Under the pieces are notes generated by a model. It worked only from the letters and a program-made list of their open reading frames with translations, did not search any database and was not told the origin of the DNA. From positions 1 to 24,462 of the forward strand of contig URJI01000039.1 of NCBI GenBank assembly GCA_900548215.1: 24,462 nucleotides of DNA, given 5' to 3'. Below, in pieces: positions 1 to 7,860 of this stretch. Source of the DNA: an uncultured Coprococcus sp. (GTDB lineage: Bacteria > Bacillota > Clostridia > Lachnospirales > Lachnospiraceae). The position numbers and the translations under genes were made by a program. The first letter of the stretch is position 1. Each line of letters begins with the position of its first letter.

Positions 1-1
1 G

Positions 2-2563
2 GCGATGAATCCGGAGGAGTGTGTATATTTTGCCAATCCGGGAAGCTATGAAGCATATAACGAGAAATTCTGCTTTCACTGGGCTGACAGCTATAATAAT
101 CCGATAAACAGATGGGACAAAATAGCTGAATTGCTGCTTTCGATACCGATGGCGCATGAGCTTATTGGATTCTATAGTGTTGCAGATCAGTCTGACAATG
201 TACTTAAGGTTATGCGAAGTTACCAGTATTATGCAGCGAGCAAGATTTCCAAGCGCGTGAGCGAGATGAAGTGGAATGATCAGAGTATATATGGCGGTTA
301 TGTATGGCACACAACCGGATCGGGAAAGACTATGACAAGTTTCAAATCCGCACAGCTGATTGCCAATTCCAAGGATGCGGACAAGGTAGTATTTTTGATG
401 GACAGGATCGAACTCGGCACACAGTCGCTCAGGGAATACAGAGGTTTTTCTGATGCCACTGATGATGTACAGGATACAGAGAATACTGAGGTATTACTGA
501 CAAAACTCAAGAGTGATTCTGTCAGGGATACACTTATAGTGACGTCTATACAGAAGATGAGCAGGATCAAGGATGAAGATGGCCTCAATGCCGCAGATAT
601 TGAGAAGATCAACAGAAAAAGAATAGTATTTATCGTAGATGAGTGTCACAGAAGTGTATTTGGCGATATGCTCTCTACGATAAAGTTCACGTTCCCAAGA
701 GCTATATTCATCGGATTTTCAGGAACGCCTATTCTGGAAATAAACAAGAAAAAGGATACTACCACAGCAGATGTGTTTGGAGATGAGCTTGAGGGTACCA
801 GATATACAGTTGCAGATGGCATGAGGGATGGAAATGTCCTTGGATTTGATACGATACCACAGCCTACATATAAGGACAGGGATCTCCGGGAGGTGGTTGC
901 TCTGGAGAAAGCAAAGGCCAAAAGTATCCAGGATATAAAGGGAAATCCTGAAAAAGAACGAATATATATGCACTGGATGCAGGATGTTCCAATGGGGGCA
1001 GCCCTCGATGATAACGGCCGTGAGACGGAAAGTATAGAGGGATGTATAAAGGACGTTCAGTACAACAGAGCTGAGCACAGGAAGGCTGTTGTAGACGACA
1101 TACTTGTGAATTGGAATGTGCAGAGCCATTTTGGAAAGTTCCATGCCATGCTGGCAACAAGCAGTATTCCAGAGGCTATGGCATATTACCGTGAATTGAA
1201 GTCCAGAAATACCAACCTGAAATTCACAGCAGTTTTTGATCCTCATGATGACAACAGAGAGGGTAGCATTGAGAAAATAGACGGAATAAATGATGTCCTT
1301 AAAGATTATTATGATACGTTTGGAGTGAGATTTACTATACCGACATATGCATCGTTTAAGAGAGATGTATGTGCAAGGCTGGCTCACAAATCGCCATATG
1401 TGGCAATTCACAATGACAGTTCCAAGTGTCTTGACATCATTATAGTTGTAGATCAGATGCTCACAGGATATGATTCGAAGTGGCTCAACACTCTGTACAT
1501 GGACAAATTTTACAAATGGACAAATATTGAGATGATCATACAGGCATTTTCAAGGACGAACAGGGTGTTTACGAAGGATAAGTCACATGGAATTATAAGA
1601 TATTACAGAAGACCTTATACCATGAAAAATATCATAGAATATGCATTTGAGCAGTATTCAGGTAATAAAGCATATGGTGTGTTTGTGATGAAGCTTCCGG
1701 ATAATATACAGAGAATGAACATATGCTTTAAGGAGATAAAGGATCTGTTTGCGTCTGCAGGAATAGATGATTTTTCAAGACTGCAATCAGATCCCGCTGA
1801 GAGACAAAAGTTTTCAAAGCTTTTCAGGGAGCTGAATAAGTACCTTGAACCGGCGAAGGTTCAGGGCTTTGTGTGGGATAAGCTTACATATGAGGTTGAA
1901 GACTCAGATGGAGTAAGTGGTGTATATACAGTGGATTTTGACAAGGGAATCTATGATGCACTGCTTATGCGTTACAAGGAGCTGAGCCGTGGCGGAGATG
2001 GCGGCGGTGAAGACGCAGCTTATGACATAGACCCATATCTTATGTCGCTTTCAACTGAGAAGATAGATGCCGATTACATGGACAGCAGATTCAAGAAGTA
2101 TATAAAGACCCTTGATGAACATGCAGATGAGGCGACAGTGGATGCTGCGCTGAATGAACTTCACAGATCATTTGCCAGTCTGTCCCAGGATGAACAGAAG
2201 TTTGCGAATATAGTCCTGAAGGACATTCAAAATGGTGATCTGATTGTTCATGATGACAGAAGTGTGAGGGATTATATCGTTGAATATCAGGCAAGGGCAA
2301 AGAATGATCAGATACACAGAATGGCAGCAATACTGGGACTGCATGAGCAGAAATTAAGAGATATCATGGATAAGCATGTGACGGAGAATGATATTGATGC
2401 ATTTGGACAATATAATGATTTGGTACAGAGCGTCGATATAGATACTGCAAAAGCTTATTTTGATAAAAAGGAGGGCGTGGATATTCCGAAGAGAAAGGTT
2501 AGATCGAAGCTTGATTCCCTTCTTAGAAAGTACATTTTGTCGGGAGGATTTGATATCGAATAA
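2..2563 (+). CDS. hsdR: Type I restriction enzyme R subunit (HsdR), 5' end cut by window
   Basis: ATP-dependent DNA translocase and nuclease subunit of a type I restriction-modification complex, which acts with HsdM and HsdS. The visible part (about 852 residues counted from the Met at base 5) holds the superfamily 2 motor: Walker A TTGSGKT at residues 103-109, DECH box at 212-215, SGT (motif III) at 239-241, then the motif V and VI regions with LTGYDSKW and QAFSRTNRV around residues 490-530. The frame is open to the left edge, so the Met at base 5 is probably internal. The N-terminal PD-(D/E)xK nuclease domain lies outside; full HsdR proteins are about 1000 residues. The C-terminal helical region, which in the family contacts the methylase core, is complete and ends with TAA. 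hsdM and hsdS are not in the window and may lie to the left. Its 3' end meets a convergent recombinase after 28 bases. Confidence 0.93.
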   Translation, partial: AMNPEECVYFANPGSYEAYNEKFCFHWADSYNNPINRWDKIAELLLSIPMAHELIGFYSVADQSDNVLKVMRSYQYYAASKISKRVSEMKWNDQSIYGGYVWHTTGSGKTMTSFKSAQLIANSKDADKVVFLMDRIELGTQSLREYRGFSDATDDVQDTENTEVLLTKLKSDSVRDTLIVTSIQKMSRIKDEDGLNAADIEKINRKRIVFIVDECHRSVFGDMLSTIKFTFPRAIFIGFSGTPILEINKKKDTTTADVFGDELEGTRYTVADGMRDGNVLGFDTIPQPTYKDRDLREVVALEKAKAKSIQDIKGNPEKERIYMHWMQDVPMGAALDDNGRETESIEGCIKDVQYNRAEHRKAVVDDILVNWNVQSHFGKFHAMLATSSIPEAMAYYRELKSRNTNLKFTAVFDPHDDNREGSIEKIDGINDVLKDYYDTFGVRFTIPTYASFKRDVCARLAHKSPYVAIHNDSSKCLDIIIVVDQMLTGYDSKWLNTLYMDKFYKWTNIEMIIQAFSRTNRVFTKDKSHGIIRYYRRPYTMKNIIEYAFEQYSGNKAYGVFVMKLPDNIQRMNICFKEIKDLFASAGIDDFSRLQSDPAERQKFSKLFRELNKYLEPAKVQGFVWDKLTYEVEDSDGVSGVYTVDFDKGIYDALLMRYKELSRGGDGGGEDAAYDIDPYLMSLSTEKIDADYMDSRFKKYIKTLDEHADEATVDAALNELHRSFASLSQDEQKFANIVLKDIQNGDLIVHDDRSVRDYIVEYQARAKNDQIHRMAAILGLHEQKLRDIMDKHVTENDIDAFGQYNDLVQSVDIDTAKAYFDKKEGVDIPKRKVRSKLDSLLRKYILSGGFDIE

Positions 2564-2565
2564 AG

Positions 2566-2575
2566 GGACTGACAG
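2566..2575. repeat. Left inverted repeat flanking the recombinase gene
   Basis: GGACTGACAG here is the exact reverse complement of CTGTCAGTCC at 3548-3557, on the other side of the integrase gene. A second TCAGTCCTG lies at 2597-2605 and matches 3551-3559 in direct orientation. With the nearby TCAGTCC it can also form a 7-bp stem (2566-2572 with 2597-2603), so a role as a convergent terminator is an alternative reading. Confidence 0.5.
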
Positions 2576-2591
2576 GCACATACGATAGTTT

Positions 2592-3518
2592 TTAGTTCAG
2601 TCCTGACAGAAAACGCATGATCACATCGACGTCTTTGTTTTCAAGCTCCTGTATGATATGAATGTAGGTTTTCTGTGTTGTCGTCATACTGGAATGACCA
2701 AGTCTCCTTGCTACGCTGGCTATGGATACTCCGGCAAATAATAACAGAGACGCATGGGTATGTCTGAGCCCGTGTATAGTAATGACAGGTGCATCAATTT
2801 CACGGCAGTGTCTGGCGAGAACATCGTTGACTGTGGAATTGTACACCTGTTTTTTTATGAATATAGGTTCGTCCTCCGGCATATTTTTCAGCAATCCGGC
2901 GAATTGTATGACGGTCTGCCAGTCCAGCTGTATTTTGCGTATGGACGATCTGTTTTTTGTAGGCAGAAATCCTCCATCTCCTTTGTAGTTCCATGTTTTG
3001 GCTACGGAAACCAGCTGGCGTGAGAAATCAAAATCCTTTGGAGTCAGAGCCAGGGCCTCGGAGAAACGCATACCGGTTTTTGCCACCAGCAATATAAACC
3101 AGTCCCAGCTGACGTCGGTTCCCAGATCCAGATTGGCGAGAAGTTTCTGGAGTTCAAACTGATTGAGATATTTCTGCTTTTTATCCTTTGGCGGCCGTCC
3201 CTTTATTATTGCTTTTCTGGTTGGATCTCTTTCTATCAGACCCTCATCGACGGCGTCAAGAATAGCACATTTTATATGATGGTGAAAATCCATCGTTGTC
3301 TGGCGCTCGTGTTCGGCGGCATAGTTGTTAAGCAGCTGTTGATAGGTAATTCGTGTTATGTCGCCGATTTTGAGATCCGGTATAAGCCTGACAAGCCATT
3401 GGTGAGCCATCTTATATTTGCTCATGGTGACTGGGCGTATTGCGCCTTGTTTGTATGTGGTTATCCACTGCTCATAGAAATCAGTAAACAACATGTCTGA
3501 ATTTGTTCGTTGAATCAT
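2592..3518 (-). CDS. Tyrosine recombinase / phage-type integrase
   Basis: 308-residue site-specific recombinase. Residues about 8-105 look like the SAM-like core-binding domain; residues about 115-300 form the catalytic domain. The full catalytic set is visible: Arg151 in TGMRFSEA, Lys188 in the beta-hairpin, His249 and Arg252 in HGLRHTHA, His275 in RRLGHSS, and the nucleophile Tyr285 in TQKTYIHI. It should therefore be active. The start is supported by AGGAGG on the minus strand (3527-3532) 8 bases upstream. The gene is convergent with hsdR. In many Firmicutes and Actinobacteria, integrases beside type I restriction genes invert hsdS target-recognition segments (established for several such loci). 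No hsdS is visible here, so a phase-variation role is inference; a relic of an integrated element is the alternative. Confidence 0.93.
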   Translation of the reverse strand: MIQRTNSDMLFTDFYEQWITTYKQGAIRPVTMSKYKMAHQWLVRLIPDLKIGDITRITYQQLLNNYAAEHERQTTMDFHHHIKCAILDAVDEGLIERDPTRKAIIKGRPPKDKKQKYLNQFELQKLLANLDLGTDVSWDWFILLVAKTGMRFSEALALTPKDFDFSRQLVSVAKTWNYKGDGGFLPTKNRSSIRKIQLDWQTVIQFAGLLKNMPEDEPIFIKKQVYNSTVNDVLARHCREIDAPVITIHGLRHTHASLLLFAGVSIASVARRLGHSSMTTTQKTYIHIIQELENKDVDVIMRFLSGLN

Positions 3519-3547
3519 ATATAAGTCCTCCTTATGAAAAAATAGTG

Positions 3548-3557
3548 CTGTCAGTCC
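3548..3557. repeat. Right inverted repeat flanking the recombinase gene
   Basis: CTGTCAGTCC, the exact reverse complement of 2566-2575. Allowing one gapped base, similarity continues for three or more further bases (CAC). The pair encloses the complete integrase gene and its ribosome binding site. Confidence 0.5.
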
Positions 3558-3560
3558 TGT

Positions 3561-3583
3561 ATTTACTATACATGTTTGTAAAT
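3561..3583. promoter_or_regulatory. AT-rich inverted repeat upstream of integrase
   Basis: ATTTAC and GTAAAT form perfect 6-bp arms around an 11-bp centre, in the space between the integrase and the divergent ROK gene. The geometry suits an operator or a recombinase core site. Nothing in the sequence separates these options, and short AT-rich dyads also arise by chance. Confidence 0.3.
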
Positions 3584-3610
3584 TTTTCTATAAAAAAATA
3601 TGAAAAACAA

Positions 3611-3639
3611 TTGGCTAAATATCGGATAGATGGGATAAT
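3611..3639 (+). promoter_or_regulatory. Probable promoter of the ROK kinase gene
   Basis: TTGGCT at 3611-3616, a 17-base spacer, and GATAAT at 3634-3639 preceded by TGG (extended -10). It sits 64 bases before the chosen ATG at 3703. No other good promoter is seen in this divergent gap. Confidence 0.5.
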
Positions 3640-3702
3640 ACATTAAGAATAATGTTACGTGTTCTGTCATCTGTCAGAGGACGTGTTATAGAGGAGGGAC
3701 TT

Positions 3703-4668
3703 ATGTATTTAGTATTTGATGTAGGGGCAACATTTATAAAGTATGCGTTAATGGACGATGAGGGCAATATATCGGGAAAGGGTAAGACTCCAACCGACAG
3801 ATATGCCGAGGCTGGAACTCCGGCATTTGTGGCGCAGATCAAGAAGGTGTATGACGAGAAGGTACTGGACTGTGACATAACAGGAATTGCCATGGGGCTT
3901 CCTGGACAGATAGATGTCGAGCGCGGCATAGTGTACGGCGGTGGCGGGATCAAGTATCTTGATGGTGCACATCTTGGTGATCTCATATCAGAGGCATGCG
4001 GCGGTGTGTCTGTAGCCCTTGAGAACGATGGCAAATGTGCGGCTCTCGCAGAGTTGTGGCTGGGCAATGCCAGCACGGCTACAAATGCAGCAGTCGTTGT
4101 CGTGGGTACAGGAATCGGCGGTGGAATAATCATTGACAGAAAGATCCACAGAGGCAAGAGACTTCTGGCAGGTGAATTGTCATATGCTCTCATGAACATG
4201 ACAAGGGAAGAGGCGGATAATGTCAGATGCTGTGAAGAGCTGACTGTTGAGGAGACATTTGAATATAACCCGTTCATGGTAACCTCAACATGTACTGCAA
4301 GCTCCATTACATACAAGGCATCCAAGATCATGCATATGAAGCCTGAAGAGGTGACCGGTGAGATGGTATATCAATGGATAGATGAGGGCAATCAGGAGAT
4401 CATAGATATGGTTGAGGACTCATACTTCTCCATAGCAAAGCTCTGCTGTAACCTGTACATGACGATAGATCCGGATGTCATACTTATCGGAGGTGGAATG
4501 AGTGCCAATCCGAACTTTGTTCCGGGGGTTAAGAAGTATGTGGACAAGATAAGAAAGATTACAAAGACCTATGATGGCATGGTTATCGACACATGCAAGT
4601 TCCGCAATGACTCGAATCTTCTTGGCGCGCTTTACAACTATAAGCAGAAGTATGAGGGTGTGAAATAA
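3703..4668 (+). CDS. ROK-family sugar kinase, beta-glucoside kinase-like
   Basis: 321-residue cytoplasmic ATP-dependent sugar kinase. The start at 3703 follows GAGGAGG at 3691-3697 and begins the phosphate-binding strand MYLVFDVGAT directly; an upstream in-frame Met at 3652 has no good site. Visible landmarks are the DVGAT phosphate loop (residues 6-10), the catalytic Asp109 in ENDGK, GTGIGGG at 135-141, Glu158 in AGELS, and an IGGG adenosine motif at 262-265. The CxCGxxGC zinc motif of most ROK glucokinases is absent; the region from 160 to 215 instead resembles Klebsiella BglK, including a VTGE segment. Together with the 6-phospho-type GH1 that follows, this suggests phosphorylation of cellobiose or other beta-glucosides. 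Glucokinase or another hexose kinase remains possible. Confidence 0.85.
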   Translation: MYLVFDVGATFIKYALMDDEGNISGKGKTPTDRYAEAGTPAFVAQIKKVYDEKVLDCDITGIAMGLPGQIDVERGIVYGGGGIKYLDGAHLGDLISEACGGVSVALENDGKCAALAELWLGNASTATNAAVVVVGTGIGGGIIIDRKIHRGKRLLAGELSYALMNMTREEADNVRCCEELTVEETFEYNPFMVTSTCTASSITYKASKIMHMKPEEVTGEMVYQWIDEGNQEIIDMVEDSYFSIAKLCCNLYMTIDPDVILIGGGMSANPNFVPGVKKYVDKIRKITKTYDGMVIDTCKFRNDSNLLGALYNYKQKYEGVK

Positions 4669-4694
4669 AATCGCAATAAAACAAACGTAAGATG

Positions 4695-4729
4695 GAGATG
4701 AACTGGAACAGATGGTTCATCTCTTTTAT
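4695..4729 (+). terminator. Intrinsic terminator between ROK and GH1 genes
   Basis: Perfect 9-bp stem GAGATGAAC / GTTCATCTC (4695-4703 with 4715-4723), 11-base loop, then TTTTAT. It should stop or attenuate transcription leaving the kinase gene before the glycosidase gene. Confidence 0.75.
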
Positions 4730-4767
4730 AAATACTATTGAAAATGTAAATCTATGGAGGGAAAATT

Positions 4768-6186
4768 ATGATAATCACAAAGAAACATGGACTTCCGGAG
4801 AATTTTCTCTGGGGAGCATCGACAAGCGCATATCAGGTTGAGGGTGCCAATCTGTCACACGGCAAGGGTCCAAGTGTGCAGGATATCAAGACAGTTCCAG
4901 CGGGAACAAGTGAGCTGGACGTGTGCGCTGATTTTTACCACAGATATGCAGAGGACATAGCCCTCATGGCTGAGATGGGATTCAAGACATTCAGATTCTC
5001 CATCGCGTGGAGCAGAGTCCTCCCAGAGGGAACCGGCAGAGTCAACCAGGAGGGAATTGACTTCTACAACAATGTGATAAATGAGTGCCTCAAGTACGGA
5101 ATCGAGCCGCTTGTCACAATGTTCCATTTTGATCTTCCTGCGGCTCTTGAGAAAAAAGGTGGCTGGTCGAGAAGAGAGAGTGTTGACGAGTTTGTTGAAT
5201 TTGCAAAGCTTCTCTACACAAATTATGGCGACAGAGTAAAGTACTGGCTGACTATCAATGAGCAGAACATGCTCACACTTGTGGGTGACGTGATCGGAAC
5301 CTGCAACATGGAGGGCGTGACAAATAAATACAAGAAGCTTTACCAGGAGAATCACCACATGCTCCTTGCTCAGGCAAAGGCCATGAAACTTCTCCACGAG
5401 ATGTGCCCTGGAGCAAAGATTGGTCCTGCCCCGAACATCTCTCTGGTATATCCTGCCACATGTAAGCCGAAGGATGTCCTGGCAGCACAGAACTTCAACG
5501 CGATAAGAAACTGGCTTTACCTTGATATGGCAGTGTATGGAAGATACAACGACCTGGTGTGGAAGTTCCTTGAAGAGCATGACGCTATCCCTGTTATTGA
5601 GGCTGGAGATATGGATATCATGGCGCAGGCAAAGCCTGATTTTATAGGTTTCAATTATTATAACACTGCAACGGTTGAGTGGGATGACAGCCCGGTTGCT
5701 GTGACGGACTCAGAAAAAAAGGATCAGCAATCAGCCGGTATTGAGCCGGGGGTATACAAGGCGTATCCAAATCCAAATCTTCTCCGCACAGAGTTTGGCT
5801 GGGAGATAGACCCTGACGGCTTCAGGGCAACTATAAGAGAGATGTACAGCAGATATCACCTTCCTATGATTGTGACAGAAAATGGTCTTGGCGCATATGA
5901 CAAGCTTACAGAGGACGGCAAGGTACACGACGACTATCGTATAGAGTACTTAAGAAAGCATATAGAGCAGATTAAGCTGGCAGCAGACGAGGGCGCAGAG
6001 ATGATGGGTTACTGTCCTTGGTCAGCAATTGATCTCGTGTCCACCCACGAGGGAATCACCAAGAGATACGGCTTTATATATGTCAACAGAGATGAGTTTG
6101 ACATGAAGGATCTTGCGAGATACAGAAAGGATTCCTTCTACTGGTACAAGAAGGTCATCGAGACTAACGGCGAGGATCTGAGCTAG
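4768..6186 (+). CDS. GH1 glycosidase, probable 6-phospho-beta-glucosidase
   Basis: 472-residue (beta/alpha)8-barrel retaining glycosidase of full family length, with no signal peptide. The N-terminal GH1 signature is clear (NFLWGASTSAYQVEGA, residues 12-27). The acid/base is Glu165 in LTINEQN and the nucleophile is Glu371 in VTENG. Near the C-terminus, Ser425, Lys432 and Tyr434 sit in the same spacing as the phosphate-binding Ser/Lys/Tyr triad known from LacG-type 6-phospho-glycosidases; plain beta-glucosidases carry Glu/Asn in the first position. Cleavage of a 6-phosphorylated beta-glucoside is therefore likely. The start follows GGAGGG. No beta-glucoside PTS is adjacent, so the substrate may be made by the ROK kinase upstream. 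The exact sugar (cellobiose, gentiobiose, aryl-glucoside) cannot be read from sequence. Confidence 0.9.
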   Translation: MIITKKHGLPENFLWGASTSAYQVEGANLSHGKGPSVQDIKTVPAGTSELDVCADFYHRYAEDIALMAEMGFKTFRFSIAWSRVLPEGTGRVNQEGIDFYNNVINECLKYGIEPLVTMFHFDLPAALEKKGGWSRRESVDEFVEFAKLLYTNYGDRVKYWLTINEQNMLTLVGDVIGTCNMEGVTNKYKKLYQENHHMLLAQAKAMKLLHEMCPGAKIGPAPNISLVYPATCKPKDVLAAQNFNAIRNWLYLDMAVYGRYNDLVWKFLEEHDAIPVIEAGDMDIMAQAKPDFIGFNYYNTATVEWDDSPVAVTDSEKKDQQSAGIEPGVYKAYPNPNLLRTEFGWEIDPDGFRATIREMYSRYHLPMIVTENGLGAYDKLTEDGKVHDDYRIEYLRKHIEQIKLAADEGAEMMGYCPWSAIDLVSTHEGITKRYGFIYVNRDEFDMKDLARYRKDSFYWYKKVIETNGEDLS

Positions 6187-6512
6187 CTTGTAGTTGAGTA
6201 AAAGCACTGGGAGACTGGGTGAGAGTTGCTTGAGATTTGTTTGCGATATAATTGGGCTAAAACGTAGATTTACTTGCGTAAAAGATAAAATAAAGTCCTT
6301 GCATTAATTTATTTATGTGCTATACTTAATAAAGTCACTAACATACACCAACGCGTTAAAGTGACGTAAGTTTAAACTGAGAAAAATATCTAGAAGATAC
6401 AAATTGAAAAACAGATTTGTAGAAAATAAACTCAGAAATATCAGAGAGAAAAACAAAAAGAGAAAATCAAAAAACAAAACACAAAATAAAAAACAAGAAG
6501 GAGGACACTATT
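6187..6512. other. Non-coding gap with promoter and long A-rich leader
   Basis: No credible gene lies in this 326-base stretch and no clear terminator follows the GH1 gene. A promoter lies at 6299-6326. The leader after it is about 180 bases. It includes a small hairpin ACAAAT / ATTTGT (6399-6404 with 6415-6420), and 6451-6500 is almost free of T (two in 50 bases), made of A with scattered C and G. No known riboswitch core was recognised. Confidence 0.6.
6299..6326 (+). promoter_or_regulatory. Promoter of the DRE-TIM aldolase gene
   Basis: TTGCAT (6299-6304), a 16-base spacer, and TATACT (6321-6326) preceded by TGC as an extended -10. A transcript from here carries a leader of about 180 bases. 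Confidence 0.65.
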
Positions 6513-7487
6513 ATGATAGGCGGAGATCTGATCACCTACAGACCTGACATTCAGGTACTTGACGCAACAATAAGAGATGGAGGACTTGTCAATGACTTCT
6601 ATTTTACTGACGAGTTTATAAGAGCCCTCTATGAAGCGAACATCAAGGCGGGGGTTGATTATATGGAATTCGGCTATAAGGCCTCCAAGGAAATGTTTGA
6701 TGTGAACAAATTCGGCAAATGGAAGTTCTGTAACGAGGAGGACATAAGAGCCATCGTCGGAGAGAACAATACAGATCTGAAGATCTCAGTTATGGCAGAT
6801 GTCGGAAGATGCGACTACAAGAAGGACATCGTCGACAGAGCCGACAGTGTCATCGATCTGGTGAGGGTTGCGACATACATCAACACTATGCCGGCAGCCA
6901 TCGAGATGATTGAGGATGCACATGCAAAGGGATACGAGACCACATGCAACATCATGGCAGTTTCAAAGGATCAGGAGTCGGATATTGATCTTGCTCTTGA
7001 GCTGCTTGGCAAGAGCAATGTAGATGGAATATACATTGTTGACAGCTACGGCTCACTGTACCCTGAGCAGATCAAGAAACTCGCGGAGAAATATGTCGCG
7101 GTTGGAGAGAAGTATGGCAAGAAGATAGGAATACATGCACACGACAACTTAAAGCTTGCCTATGCCAACACTGTTGAGGCAATGAGGAGTGGTGCGAGTA
7201 TGCTCGATGGAACTGTAAGCTGTATGGGCAGGGGCGCAGGAAATTGTGCACTTGAGCTTCTTCTTGGATTTCTCAGAAATCCAAAGTACAACCTGTATCA
7301 CATCCTGAAGTTCATAGAGCAGTACATGGTTCCGCTCAAGGCAAAGGGAGATGCAGTATGGGGCTATGATGTGCCATACATGCTGACCGGAATGCTGAAT
7401 CAGCACCCAAGGGAAGCCATCGATTTCATCAAGAATGAAAGACACGATTACGCAGACATGTACAGCTACCTTATGTACAGGGAGTAG
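6513..7487 (+). CDS. HMGL-like (DRE-TIM) aldolase-domain protein
   Basis: 324 residues, one TIM-barrel domain of the DRE-TIM metallolyase superfamily, closest in feel to the 4-hydroxy-2-oxovalerate aldolase-like branch found in Firmicutes. Visible active-site features are ATIRDGG at residues 18-24 (Arg21, Asp22), VDSYG at 176-180, and the divalent metal ligands His208 and His210 in IHAHDN, followed by a glycine-rich MGRGAGNCALE segment near 238-248 typical of the family. This predicts a metal-dependent C-C bond-forming or -breaking enzyme acting on a 2-oxo acid. It lacks the regulatory LeuA dimer domain, so it is not a full 2-isopropylmalate synthase. No dehydrogenase or hydratase partner is next to it, and the true substrate is unknown. 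The start is fixed by AAGGAGGA 8-10 bases upstream. Confidence 0.85.
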   Translation: MIGGDLITYRPDIQVLDATIRDGGLVNDFYFTDEFIRALYEANIKAGVDYMEFGYKASKEMFDVNKFGKWKFCNEEDIRAIVGENNTDLKISVMADVGRCDYKKDIVDRADSVIDLVRVATYINTMPAAIEMIEDAHAKGYETTCNIMAVSKDQESDIDLALELLGKSNVDGIYIVDSYGSLYPEQIKKLAEKYVAVGEKYGKKIGIHAHDNLKLAYANTVEAMRSGASMLDGTVSCMGRGAGNCALELLLGFLRNPKYNLYHILKFIEQYMVPLKAKGDAVWGYDVPYMLTGMLNQHPREAIDFIKNERHDYADMYSYLMYRE

Positions 7488-7489
7488 TC

Positions 7490-7554
7490 AGCTGCTAAGA
7501 ATGTATGCCATACAGTGAGTAACCAGTTGCTGCGAATGCATACAATACAGAGAG
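7490..7554. repeat. Degenerate tandem duplication downstream of aldolase
   Basis: Two 30-base units (7490-7519 and 7525-7554, period 35) align with about 23 of 30 identical bases. They share GAATG, ATACAG and GCTGC/TTGCTGC blocks. They lie just after the stop codon and are probably an old local duplication with no assigned role. Confidence 0.5.
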
Positions 7555-7684
7555 GAAACAAATATCTTGATATATGTCATGGCAATAGTTTATAATAAGC
7601 GTTGGTACAGTATTTAACATAAAACAAAATAATATACATATAGTGGTTTGGACACAGGCAATGGTGTTCAAAATAAAGGGGAGG

Positions 7685-7732
7685 ACTCCTGGTGTCAGTT
7701 ATCGCTGGCATCAGGAGTTTTTCTTCTTTTTT
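7685..7732 (+). terminator. Strong intrinsic terminator
   Basis: A 14-bp stem (7685-7698 with 7705-7718, two G-U wobbles), a 6-base loop, then TTTTTCTTCTTTTTT. It isolates the next operon from anything upstream. The preceding 200 bases (7488-7684) hold no gene other than the degenerate repeat. Confidence 0.9.
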
Positions 7733-7751
7733 GAATGCTGTGTGTTATAAT
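7731..7751 (+). promoter_or_regulatory. Extended -10 promoter of the oxidoreductase-lipid operon
   Basis: A consensus TATAAT at 7746-7751 is preceded by TGT (extended -10), just after the terminator U-tract. No good -35 is visible, which is common for extended -10 promoters. The leader to the GTG start is about 100 bases. Confidence 0.6.
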
Positions 7752-7860
7752 CGGATGTGTAGTGTCAAATTTGTCAAAAAACAACAAGAGAATACTTGGG
7801 AAGATTGATATGTGTAACGACAGTACTTGGAAACATATAGAAATAACAGGAGGACAGCAC

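Noticed and set aside
298..1411. Several minus-strand open frames opposite hsdR
   Set aside because: They lie wholly inside a clear HsdR frame, have no ribosome binding sites and show low-complexity, Cys/His-rich translations typical of antisense shadows.
4855..5580. 241-codon minus-strand frame opposite the GH1 gene
   Set aside because: No family motif, no start signal, and entirely opposite a well-conserved glycosidase.
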